A stretch of 64,000 nt of DNA from the NCBI GenBank assembly GCA_024408855.1, contig JAKSUQ010000002.1:52849-116848 (forward strand), written 5' to 3'. This DNA comes from a bacterium (GTDB lineage Bacteria; Cyanobacteriota; Vampirovibrionia; Gastranaerophilales; Gastranaerophilaceae). A program made the position numbers and the translations under genes. Position 1 is the stretch's first letter; every line of letters begins with the position of its first letter. Shown here piece by piece: positions 44,832 through 52,671 of this stretch. The notes beneath the pieces were generated by a model. The model was not told where the DNA came from. It made no database searches and worked only from the letters and a program-made list of their open reading frames with translations.

Positions 44832-45191
44832 ATGAAAATTCAAAAAATCCAAAACAATATATCATTAAAAAGAAAATCCGAGAATAAAGAAAAGAAAAAT
44901 CGGGAATTAATAGACGTCATCTCTGATGCAGTAAGAAATCCGAGAGATGTAAATGATTGTGTTGCAGTTCCAAGAGGTATTTTTAAAGCATATATGTTGA
45001 TTATGTCAGGTAGCGGTCTGCTTGGAATATCTGCATTATTGCCTAAAAAATGGAACATTGCCAAAGGTATAGTTTCAGGAATTGGTTGGATTTTAAACAT
45101 TTTAAGCGCGGTTTACTTTGCAAAACCCTTCGCCGTTAAAGGGTTAAGCCCAACCGTTAAGAAAGAAGATATCGAAAAAACGGAAAATTAA
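44832..45191 (+). CDS. Small membrane protein with MKIQKIQ N-terminus
   Basis: A 119-residue protein starting MKIQKIQNNISLKRKSENKE. After a highly charged stretch there are two hydrophobic segments (about residues 54-72, AYMLIMSGSGLLGISALL; and 78-95, KGIVSGIGWILNILSAVYF). The N-terminal M-x-I-Q-K-I matches the proteins at 48788 and 51903. It converges with and slightly overlaps the RWYD gene. I recognise no family. Confidence 0.65.
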   Translation: MKIQKIQNNISLKRKSENKEKKNRELIDVISDAVRNPRDVNDCVAVPRGIFKAYMLIMSGSGLLGISALLPKKWNIAKGIVSGIGWILNILSAVYFAKPFAVKGLSPTVKKEDIEKTEN

Positions 45192-45523
45192 GAATTTTCA
45201 GTAATGGCAATTCCTTCCATAATGTTATAAAAATCTTCTTTTGGTAAAGTAGACATTGTTTTTAAAGCATAAGAAAGTAGACTTACTTTATCGTACCAAC
45301 GTCTTGAATTTGAGAGTTTATAAAGTCCCAAAACTCTATCAATGCCAATGCTTACATCTTGATTTTCATCATCTTCTTCCATATGAAATTCTTTTATTTG
45401 CTTAACAATAGATGTCAAATCTTTTGATAAAGCACGGCGTTTTCCCTCATCCATATCTTTAAGTATTTCCAATGCTCTCTGCGTATTCTCATTAGAATCA
45501 TACCAACGTCTGTCGTAAATCAA
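45188..45523 (-). CDS. RWYD-repeat small protein, unknown
   Basis: A 111-residue protein with two related halves, each opening with R-R-W-Y-D (residues 5-9, DRRWYDSNENTQRALEILK; and about 74-78, SRRWYDKVSLLSYALKTM). All-helical, acidic, no membrane segment. The R-W-Y-D element followed by an amphipathic helix looks like a small protein-interaction repeat typical of this lineage. The ATG is preceded by GGGGAGAAGT. Function unknown. Confidence 0.7.
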   Translation of the reverse strand: MIYDRRWYDSNENTQRALEILKDMDEGKRRALSKDLTSIVKQIKEFHMEEDDENQDVSIGIDRVLGLYKLSNSRRWYDKVSLLSYALKTMSTLPKEDFYNIMEGIAITENS

Positions 45524-45585
45524 AATACTTCTCCCCGAAAATGTACTCTCCCAGTATAGACAATTATATTAAAACAAAAAACACT

Positions 45586-45609
45586 AATCAATCATCCGTT
45601 TGATTGATT
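45586..45609. repeat. Inverted repeat in gap before UbiB-like gene
   Basis: AATCAATCA / TGATTGATT with a 6-nt loop. No T-run follows, so it looks more like an operator or processing site than a terminator. The remaining gap 45524-45736 holds only the likely promoter region and AAAGGT before the next ATG. Confidence 0.45.
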
Positions 45610-45736
45610 GAGAAGGAATTTCTCCATACTCTCATTGTAAATATTTTGTAACATATTCCGATTTTCATAACAATTTCTGCAGGCTGTATTACTTATTTAA
45701 TATATAGGTAAGATTATAGTAGAAAGGTTAAAATAC

Positions 45737-48448
45737 ATGGTTAACAGCGTCAATGAAATGTACAGTTACCCATACGAAGTACAAAATTCTCAAAATACAA
45801 ATTATTCAGCTCAAACAGGATATACGTCCTCTCCAATGATGCTAAAAGACACTTTTGAAAAAGAACAAAAAAATAACACTATTATAGGACGCATTTATAA
45901 TGGTTTAAAAAATATTACTCATTTAGGAGTTGGTTCCAATAAAGTAAAACAAGCAATTACAAAAGCTGAAAACGGAGAAATTTCAGAAGAACAAGCATTT
46001 GGAACAATTACCAAATACAAAAACTCTCAGGCAAACTCCGCACAAATCGTTGGTGATGCTCTGTCAATCAGTGCGTCTTTCGGAACTTTCTTTGGTATAA
46101 GAACCTTTTTAAAAAAACTCAATGCAAAAATAATCTTGAAAGACACATCAAATCTTGAAGAATTATCAAATAACTTTGGAAAATCAAAAAACATTCTTAA
46201 AACAATTAAGTCAAATAAAAAATTAGTTGCAATTTCTGCCATCAGCGCAGCTATTGTCGGCGGTTTTGTTAAAAAATTAGCATTAAGGATTAACAGAATA
46301 GGTTCAAATGAATACAAAGTAGATAAAAAGGACTTTAATAACTTAGCAACAGAAAAGGATAGAATCGAATATAAATATGAGAAAAAATATAAAAGACGTT
46401 TACGCAGAAAGGCAAACAGAAGAAACTTCTTATCCGGTGCAATTAACGGTTTGATGATGCCTTTGATAACAATTGGCGGTGCCGTTGTCGGTGTACCTTT
46501 GTATTTGGCTGGAAATCTTCTTAACAGATATTTTGTAGGAAATACAACGGAAGAGAATAAGTCTTTCGGAGGTTTTGTTGAAAACTTAAAAACAGACAGC
46601 ATCTTACACGGTGCGTTAGCTGTCGGAACAGCAATTCCATTAATCAAAAAAGGCAAATGGACAAATGTTTTTGATAAAAATTTGGAAAATGCCGTAAACA
46701 AACTAAAAGGTGCTAAGTTAGAAGCTCCATTTAAAGAAAATATAACTGCTTATGATGAATTAGACAGAATATTAATGGGAAGTCAAGATGTAAACAGAAT
46801 TATAAATTCAACTGATAGTATCGAAGAAAAAATCAAAAAATTAATTGAAGAAAATATTTTTGCCGTAAAATTCAAACAAATTAAAAACGACGGTTCAGCA
46901 TTATGCAAAGCATTAAAAGAAGATTGTCCTGCAAGCAGAACTTTTGATGAAGCAAAAAAATTAATTACAGATAACTTCGGTAGTGAATACGAAGTAACAA
47001 AACTATTAGGCGTCGGTACAGTTGCAGAAACATATTTGGCTAAAGATAAAAACGGCAAAGAAGTTTGTATAAAAATTTTAAAAGAAGGTATTACTAAAGA
47101 AAAAATTACAGCTGATAAAAATAAATTCGAAAAAATAATAGAAAACCATTTTAAAGATGATATCAAAAAACAAGAACACCTGAAACGTAATTTAGAAGAT
47201 TTGTATAATAGCATTTCCAAAGAAATAAATTTAGAGAATGAAAAAACTGCAGCTGAAGAATTAGCACAATATACTTCTGTCGCTAAAGTTGTTAAACCTA
47301 TAAAAGTTGTTAACAATATGTATGTAATGGAAAAAGCAGATGGTATTAGTTTAGAATCTTTAATTAACTTAAATACAGCTGTCGGATTTAAAGAAGCTAT
47401 CGAAAAAGGTATTCCAATTGAAAATCTCTTTAAAAATCTTGATAAAGAAAATCCTTTCTATAAAATGCTTAGTTGTAATGATAATTACGTTACAAAAAAT
47501 GAAGCAAAGGAAATATTACAAAGATATATAGAAAAAATCCAAAGCAGAACTCCTCAATATGGTGATATTAAATTATCCAAAGATGATATTAAATTTTTAA
47601 TAGAAGAATATCAGCAAGTTCTTATTGAACAATTTAATAAAGTTGAGAAGAATGGAAAAACACAACACGCAGATATACACGCAGGTAATATTTTTATAGA
47701 CATCAATGCGTTAAGAAATAGAAGAAGTGATACTATAAGCAGTACTGCCACTATGATATCAGGAAAACGTAACAGTAATCAAATATTCACATTGATTGAT
47801 ACTGGTAATACAATAAAGATGGATCAGGCGCAAGCATTAAGGGCCATTAATCTAACTTCATATATTAAACGCGCTAATGTAAAAGATATAACTGAATATG
47901 TTCTTGAAGATGCTATTTTACCAAAAGGAATGACAAAAGAAGAAGCTACAACAATCATATCAGACAAACTCAAGAAAATTTTCTTTGATACATCTACAAG
48001 TTGTGAAAAAGTTACGAATGAAAGTATTGTAAATATGACTACAAATATTATGCGTGAACACAATATTATTCCGGCAGATACCGCACTTAATTTGAATAAA
48101 GCAAGAATTTCCGCAAACGATTCTTTGTCAGGTTTATATGACTCTATGTCTATGCTATATATGAACGAATTAATATCAAAAATTTCTACAGAAGGTCAAT
48201 CTGAAATGATTGTACTTAGTAAATTACCGGGTACAATACTTGAAGCACTAAAAGATGTTGCTGTTTTAGAACGTAAAAACACAACAATGCAAGCAGCTCA
48301 AGAAAAAATTAACCTTAAAAATATGACCGCTGAAATGAGAAATAAATATAAACATAACCCTAATAACTTAGCAACAAATAGTGAAGATTTGTTGACTTAC
48401 GAATTAAAACAATCAATAACAAAAAATATTGAATTAAGCTCTTTTTAA
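45737..48448 (+). CDS. Large UbiB/ABC1-like protein kinase with membrane N-terminus
   Basis: A 903-residue protein. The N-terminal ~80 residues are polar and low-complexity. Hydrophobic segments follow at about residues 97-119, 160-180 and 230-262 (MMPLITIGGAVVGVPLYLAG). A UbiB-like kinase fold starts near 417: LLGVGTVAETYLAKDKNGK (nucleotide loop), VCIKIL (Lys), long helices, then QHADIHAGNIFID (about 643-655, matching the HGDPHPGNI catalytic loop) and LIDTGN (metal site). Typical UbiB/ABC1 proteins have about 540 residues and act in ubiquinone or lipid metabolism; this one is much longer and divergent. Substrate unknown. Confidence 0.75.
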   Translation: MVNSVNEMYSYPYEVQNSQNTNYSAQTGYTSSPMMLKDTFEKEQKNNTIIGRIYNGLKNITHLGVGSNKVKQAITKAENGEISEEQAFGTITKYKNSQANSAQIVGDALSISASFGTFFGIRTFLKKLNAKIILKDTSNLEELSNNFGKSKNILKTIKSNKKLVAISAISAAIVGGFVKKLALRINRIGSNEYKVDKKDFNNLATEKDRIEYKYEKKYKRRLRRKANRRNFLSGAINGLMMPLITIGGAVVGVPLYLAGNLLNRYFVGNTTEENKSFGGFVENLKTDSILHGALAVGTAIPLIKKGKWTNVFDKNLENAVNKLKGAKLEAPFKENITAYDELDRILMGSQDVNRIINSTDSIEEKIKKLIEENIFAVKFKQIKNDGSALCKALKEDCPASRTFDEAKKLITDNFGSEYEVTKLLGVGTVAETYLAKDKNGKEVCIKILKEGITKEKITADKNKFEKIIENHFKDDIKKQEHLKRNLEDLYNSISKEINLENEKTAAEELAQYTSVAKVVKPIKVVNNMYVMEKADGISLESLINLNTAVGFKEAIEKGIPIENLFKNLDKENPFYKMLSCNDNYVTKNEAKEILQRYIEKIQSRTPQYGDIKLSKDDIKFLIEEYQQVLIEQFNKVEKNGKTQHADIHAGNIFIDINALRNRRSDTISSTATMISGKRNSNQIFTLIDTGNTIKMDQAQALRAINLTSYIKRANVKDITEYVLEDAILPKGMTKEEATTIISDKLKKIFFDTSTSCEKVTNESIVNMTTNIMREHNIIPADTALNLNKARISANDSLSGLYDSMSMLYMNELISKISTEGQSEMIVLSKLPGTILEALKDVAVLERKNTTMQAAQEKINLKNMTAEMRNKYKHNPNNLATNSEDLLTYELKQSITKNIELSSF

Positions 48449-48462
48449 AAAAGAGCTTTTTA
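48436..48462 (+). terminator. Terminator overlapping the stop codon of the UbiB-like gene
   Basis: AAGCTCTTTTT / AAAAAGAGCTT stem followed by a T-run. The TAA stop at 48446-48448 is the loop itself. Confidence 0.8.
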
Positions 48463-48695
48463 ATATCATTAAATTTTTCTAATTAACTCAATAAATTCTA
48501 TTGTTTTGATTTATTGTTTTTTATTTTGTCAAAAATATGTCCCCAAAAGCAACAGATACACATAAACAAAACATTTCTAATATTATAATATTGCTAAACT
48601 ATAAAAATTGCATATAATCGTATTATTTACAACATGCAATAAAAAACATTTGTTCAATTTAATTAAAATGATATATTATAATATATTAAAAATTG

Positions 48696-48724
48696 TTGAC
48701 AAATATATATCTCTATTATAATAT
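48696..48724 (+). promoter_or_regulatory. Strong sigma-70 promoter before nucleotidyltransferase gene
   Basis: TTGACA at 48696-48701, 17-nt spacer, TAATAT at 48719-48724 (TATAAT overlaps with a 15-nt spacer). The stretch 48463-48695 is AT-rich and I see no gene in it. Confidence 0.7.
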
Positions 48725-48787
48725 ATTTTCGCAGAATGTATTTATATTATGTGTGTTATTTAGTTATATTTTGAAAGGATTATGTTT

Positions 48788-50026
48788 ATGAACATTCAAA
48801 AAATTTCAGCACAAGACGGTAATTTACCGCAAACCTCATTTAAAGCAAGTTTTGTAACTCTTGCTGAACAAAATTTAGGTTATGAGATTAAAGCTAATGT
48901 TGTCGATACTTTTAACCGTGAAGTTATTCCACAACTCAATACAGTAAAAGAAAATGCTATTACAAAAATTCTTCAACATTGCGATAAGGGTGCAATTTTA
49001 CAAAAAACTGAAGATTTTGAAAATAATGTTAAATTCTTCACTTTAGCTGCAGGTGCAGGTAGCCGCTTTAAAAAATTGGCTAATTTAGTCGGAAATAATT
49101 GTAATAAAGTATCTTTACCGTTTATAATTGATGGGCAAAAAACAAATAATGGAGAACCTGCTAAATTACATATGTTAGATTTTGCATTGGCTATGGGTAA
49201 TGTATTCACAGGAAAAGAAGGTGTTAACAGTATAGTTGCCAATAAACCGTCAGGTTCTTTGGGTGATATCGTTAATCATTATTTGAACGGCGGTGAAATA
49301 AAAGATACTATTGTTTGCTGTGGTGATAACGTATTTGATGATAGTGCTGTTGATTTAATGACTTTCTTTGCAAGCGAAATAAATAATCCTAACAAACACT
49401 TAGCTTTAATTGGTGTTCCAAGAAAAACAGAAGATGTTATCGGAAGATTTGGTTGTTTAGATGCAGACGGAAAATTAGATGATTATTCTCTTAAATTAAA
49501 AGGTTTCGTTGAAAAACCAAAAACAAATGAAGAAATAGAACACGCAAAACAAATTGCAAAAAAAGGTAAAAACATTGCAAATACAGGTATGTTCTATATT
49601 AGTAAAGATGCTATGACAAAATTAATAGACGAAATTAAATCAGGAAACAATCCTATTATGAAAAATGAATCTGAACCATATGATTTTGCTAATGCTTGTA
49701 TTTATATTCATAAAATGATTCCTGAATGGTTTGGAATTGGATCAGAAGAAGGTGCTGATGTTAAATTAGTTAATTTGTGGGAAGACGTTGGTGAACCATC
49801 TGCATTTTTCGATTATGCAAGAGAAATTAAAAACGGTACTTTCTTGAAAAATTTCCCTAAAGATTATGCTAATAATATTATAGAAGCATTCAAAAACAGA
49901 GTACATATCGGCGGTACTACACCAAAAGATTTCAGAGCTATTAATTTCTCTAATGATATTAATGCTATTAACGGTATTAAACAACTTCATGCTCCTAAAT
50001 GCGAAGGTGTAAGTATAATAGCTTAA
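48788..50026 (+). CDS. Sugar-phosphate nucleotidyltransferase-like protein with MNIQKI N-terminus
   Basis: A 412-residue protein starting MNIQKISAQ with P-Q-T-S-F-K-A-S-F after it. The start at 48788 is preferred: AAAGGA lies 8 nt before it but only 2 nt before the ATG at 48782. From about residue 80 it follows the NTP_transferase fold: FFTLAAGAGSRFKKLA (L-x-A-G-x-G-x-R), G-S-L-G-D, V-C-C-G-D-N-V-F-D (metal Asp), GFVEKPKT and NTGMFYISKDA. Such enzymes activate sugars as NDP-sugars. The first ~75 residues are an extra lineage-type extension. Exact sugar unknown; strong promoter and terminator flank it. Confidence 0.8.
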   Translation: MNIQKISAQDGNLPQTSFKASFVTLAEQNLGYEIKANVVDTFNREVIPQLNTVKENAITKILQHCDKGAILQKTEDFENNVKFFTLAAGAGSRFKKLANLVGNNCNKVSLPFIIDGQKTNNGEPAKLHMLDFALAMGNVFTGKEGVNSIVANKPSGSLGDIVNHYLNGGEIKDTIVCCGDNVFDDSAVDLMTFFASEINNPNKHLALIGVPRKTEDVIGRFGCLDADGKLDDYSLKLKGFVEKPKTNEEIEHAKQIAKKGKNIANTGMFYISKDAMTKLIDEIKSGNNPIMKNESEPYDFANACIYIHKMIPEWFGIGSEEGADVKLVNLWEDVGEPSAFFDYAREIKNGTFLKNFPKDYANNIIEAFKNRVHIGGTTPKDFRAINFSNDINAINGIKQLHAPKCEGVSIIA

Positions 50027-50040
50027 CTTTAAAAATAAAT

Positions 50041-50088
50041 AAAAAACGGTTAGGGTTTCAGTTCAAAAATCTCTAACCGTTTTTTTTT
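50041..50088 (+). terminator. Rho-independent terminator
   Basis: AAAAAACGGTTAG / CTAACCGTTTTTTTT stem of about 13 bp with a 19-nt loop and a T-run, after the nucleotidyltransferase gene. Confidence 0.85.
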
Positions 50089-50145
50089 ATTAACAACTTG
50101 TTGTTTATTTTGTATAAGATATAATCTTTAAATACGGGATAGTTT

Positions 50146-50904
50146 ATGGCAAATTTTCATTTTAATAATTTTGATATTAATAATATTAATACTGTTCTAT
50201 TTGATAAAGATGGTACTTTTCTTGATGATAATCTTTATTGGGGAAAATTAGCAGAATGTCGAATTTACAAATTAATTGAATATTTTAATTTAGACAAAAA
50301 TCTGTTTGAAGAATTATGTTTTACAATAGGCTATAATCCTAAAATATGTAAATTAATCAAAAACGGCGCAGTTGGTGTTTTATCAAGAAATGAAGTTATT
50401 GATTATATGGCTAAAGAACTTGCTAAATATTCAGTTTTCACTAATTTTGAAACTATTTCAGAACTATTTAATATAGTTCATACTGAATTTTTGAACAATA
50501 TGGATAAATATATTAAATTTATTCCTTATTCTGAAAATTTTATAAGAAATTTAAAATCTTTAAATCTTAAATTGGCTGTTGTTACATCAGACACCCATAA
50601 TCATACAAAAGAAACTTTAAAAATATTAGGAATTGAAGATTGTTTTGATTGTATTATAGGAAAAGATGATTGCACTAAAGATAAAAAATCAGGTGAACCT
50701 GCTATTATTGCATTAGAAAAAATAAAATCCGATAAAAATAAAACTATTGTTATAGGTGATGCTTTAATGGATTATTTTATGGCAGAAAATTCCGGACTAA
50801 AACATATAATTGTTTGTACCGGTCAAACTGATAAAGACGATTTAATTAAATACACAAAATATGTTGTTAATGATTTAAGTGAGGTTTCTATTAAATTATG
50901 TTGA
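50146..50904 (+). CDS. HAD-superfamily phosphatase (phosphoglycolate phosphatase-like)
   Basis: A 252-residue protein. Motif I VLFDKDGTFLDD (about residues 17-28), a helical cap domain, motif II LAVVTSDTHNHTKE, a conserved K-S-G-E-P, and motif IV VIGDALMDYFMAEN. This is a class IA HAD phosphatase. Its stop overlaps the LdpA-like gene by 7 nt, so the two are coupled. Substrate unknown; codons are strongly A/T-ending like its neighbours. Confidence 0.85.
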   Translation: MANFHFNNFDINNINTVLFDKDGTFLDDNLYWGKLAECRIYKLIEYFNLDKNLFEELCFTIGYNPKICKLIKNGAVGVLSRNEVIDYMAKELAKYSVFTNFETISELFNIVHTEFLNNMDKYIKFIPYSENFIRNLKSLNLKLAVVTSDTHNHTKETLKILGIEDCFDCIIGKDDCTKDKKSGEPAIIALEKIKSDKNKTIVIGDALMDYFMAENSGLKHIIVCTGQTDKDDLIKYTKYVVNDLSEVSIKLC

Positions 50905-51851
50905 ATGATATTTTAAAAAATAAAAAATGTTTCAAACTTATTTGCGGTGCAGGTAATGAAGATATTATAGAAGTTGAAAAACTTGTTACTTTATATTCAC
51001 TTGCAGGTTGTCAGTTATTTGATATTTGTGCAAAAGAAAATATAATTGATGCCGCTAAAAAAGGAATTGAAAGAGCAGGTATAAAAGATGACAGATATAT
51101 TTGCATTAGTGTAGGCTCAGAAAGCGACCAACATTTTTGCAAAGCTAAAATTAATAATTCAAATTGTACACTTTGCGGAAATTGTAAAAATATTTGTCCA
51201 CAAAACGCTATTGATAATTTTAACAATAATTTTTCAGTTAACAGTATTAAATGTATAGGTTGCAAAAAATGTATTGATATTTGCCCTAAAAATTGTATTA
51301 ATTTAATTCAAAGTAAAACAGATTTAAAAGAAATTTTACCTAAACTTATAAATAAAGGCTTAGATTGTATAGAATTTCATGTTGAAGGAAATGAAAACGA
51401 TATAGAAGAACGTTGGAAAATTATTAACAATATGTTTGACGGATTTTTAAGTATAAGTATTAATCGCTCAAAAATAGGTGATAATGATATTTTTGAACTT
51501 ATAAAAAAAATGATTGATATAAGAAAACCTTATACTACTATTATTCAAGCAGACGGAATTCCTATGTCAGGCGGTAAAGACGATTTTAATTCGACTTTAC
51601 AAGCAATTTCAACTGCCGATTTATTTTTATCAAAAAATTTAAAAGCATATGTCATATCATCAGGAGGAACTAATTCTAAAACACTTGAACTTGCTAAATT
51701 ATGTAATGTTGATATAGATGGTGTTGCGATTGGTTCTTTCGCAAGAAAAATTGTAAAAGATTATACTTCAAGAGATGATTTTTTTGAAAATAAAGAAATT
51801 TTTGAAAAAGCACTTAATATTGCTAAAAAATTAGTCGAAATTTATATATAA
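50898..51851 (+). CDS. ldpA: LdpA-like iron-sulfur protein
   Basis: A 317-residue cytosolic protein. It opens with FKLICGAGNEDIIEVEKLV and Y-S-L-A-G-C-Q-L-F-D-I, has two ferredoxin-type [4Fe-4S] motifs (CTLCGNCKNICPQNA, about residues 93-107; CIGCKKCIDICPKNC, about 120-134) and a C-terminal TIM-barrel-like part (IIQADGIPMSGGKDD, GVAIGSFARK). The order and phrases match LdpA, the cyanobacterial light-dependent period protein that senses redox state for the clock. In a non-photosynthetic relative it presumably has a redox role. Identification is from memory of the family, not a search. Confidence 0.78.
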   Translation: MLNDILKNKKCFKLICGAGNEDIIEVEKLVTLYSLAGCQLFDICAKENIIDAAKKGIERAGIKDDRYICISVGSESDQHFCKAKINNSNCTLCGNCKNICPQNAIDNFNNNFSVNSIKCIGCKKCIDICPKNCINLIQSKTDLKEILPKLINKGLDCIEFHVEGNENDIEERWKIINNMFDGFLSISINRSKIGDNDIFELIKKMIDIRKPYTTIIQADGIPMSGGKDDFNSTLQAISTADLFLSKNLKAYVISSGGTNSKTLELAKLCNVDIDGVAIGSFARKIVKDYTSRDDFFENKEIFEKALNIAKKLVEIYI

Positions 51852-51902
51852 AACGCAAATTTTATTTTTATACGTTTTTATATATTCAGTGAGGTAGTAA
51901 AA

Positions 51903-52331
51903 ATGCAAATACAAAAAATACAAAATTCAAATCAAAATATTAATTTTAACGGTTCTATTATAAGAAACAAAAGTGTAGAACGTGTCGTTGATGAATTATA
52001 CTTAAATCCGTTAGATAACATTGAAAAAATAAAAGACTTACATATTATTATGAATATTATAAATAATTTTAGTGAATTTAAGGATAAAATTTTTAAATTA
52101 AATATATTAAACGAAAGTAAATTTAATAATCATATAAATATCAATATACAATCAAACAATTATAATGAAACTGATTTTTGTGCAAGTGATTTAATGCTTA
52201 CGAATATAGTATTATTGATGCTTAAAAGATTAACTAATTTTGAAAATTTAAAAAGCAGTTTTAGTATAGATTATAAACAAATAGATTTATTTAACAAACA
52301 ACATTTGTTAGATAAATTTTTAGCTAAATAA
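51903..52331 (+). CDS. Hypothetical protein with MQIQKIQ...FNG N-terminus
   Basis: A 142-residue protein starting MQIQKIQNSNQNINFNGSII. GAGGTAGTAAAA precedes the ATG. Mostly helical, rich in Asn, Ile and Lys, without signal peptide or clear membrane segment; one hydrophobic helix near residues 97-109 (LMLTNIVLLMLKR). The N-terminal motif is shared with genes at 44832 and 48788. Possibly in the HAD-ldpA operon (51-bp gap). Function unknown. Confidence 0.6.
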   Translation: MQIQKIQNSNQNINFNGSIIRNKSVERVVDELYLNPLDNIEKIKDLHIIMNIINNFSEFKDKIFKLNILNESKFNNHININIQSNNYNETDFCASDLMLTNIVLLMLKRLTNFENLKSSFSIDYKQIDLFNKQHLLDKFLAK

Positions 52332-52363
52332 TTTTTTACATTTATCTAATATAATATATAATA

Positions 52364-52587
52364 ATTAATTTATATATATAAATTAATCTTCTTCTTAATA
52401 AGCTCATATAATTTGTAGAAAACAGTATAAAATTCAATAATAATAAGAAAAAAAATGTTTAATAAAATGTATAAAAATGTTTAAAAAAATGTAGAAAAAT
52501 CAAAAGTTTTCTACATTAAGTTTTATAAAAAAATAGAAAACAAAAAAAATGTAGAAAATTTATAAATTTTCTACATTTTTTCTACAT
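52364..52587. repeat. Palindrome and six-copy TGTAGAAAA array
   Basis: A 24-bp perfect palindrome (52364-52387, ATTAATTTATAT arms) is followed by six copies of TGTAGAAAA: direct at 52414, 52490 and 52550, inverted at 52507, 52567 and 52578. Pairs form hairpins at 52488-52517 (8-nt loop) and 52547-52579 (nearly loop-free, then a T-run). The second may terminate the upstream operon. Several AAAATGT words lie between. No gene is visible in 52332-52671. Confidence 0.7.
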
Positions 52588-52611
52588 ATTTTTGAACAGT
52601 AAAACATACAA

Positions 52612-52647
52612 AAAAAAATGGTTAAATTTATTTTTAACCATTTTTTT
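52612..52647. terminator. Terminator of fusA (bidirectional shape)
   Basis: AAAAATGGTTAAA / TTTAACCATTTTT stem with an A-run and a T-run on opposite sides; ends 25 bp before the fusA stop, reading on the minus strand. Confidence 0.8.
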
Positions 52648-52671
52648 ATTGTAAAACTAATGAAAAATAAC

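Noticed and set aside
52414..52586. CRISPR array
   Set aside because: The repeats are only 9 bp, occur in both orientations and have irregular spacing; no cas genes are present.
52332..52671. Chromosomal origin (oriC)
   Set aside because: The 9-mer boxes differ from the DnaA box at two positions and no dnaA, dnaN or gyrB gene is near; kept only as one option in a finding.
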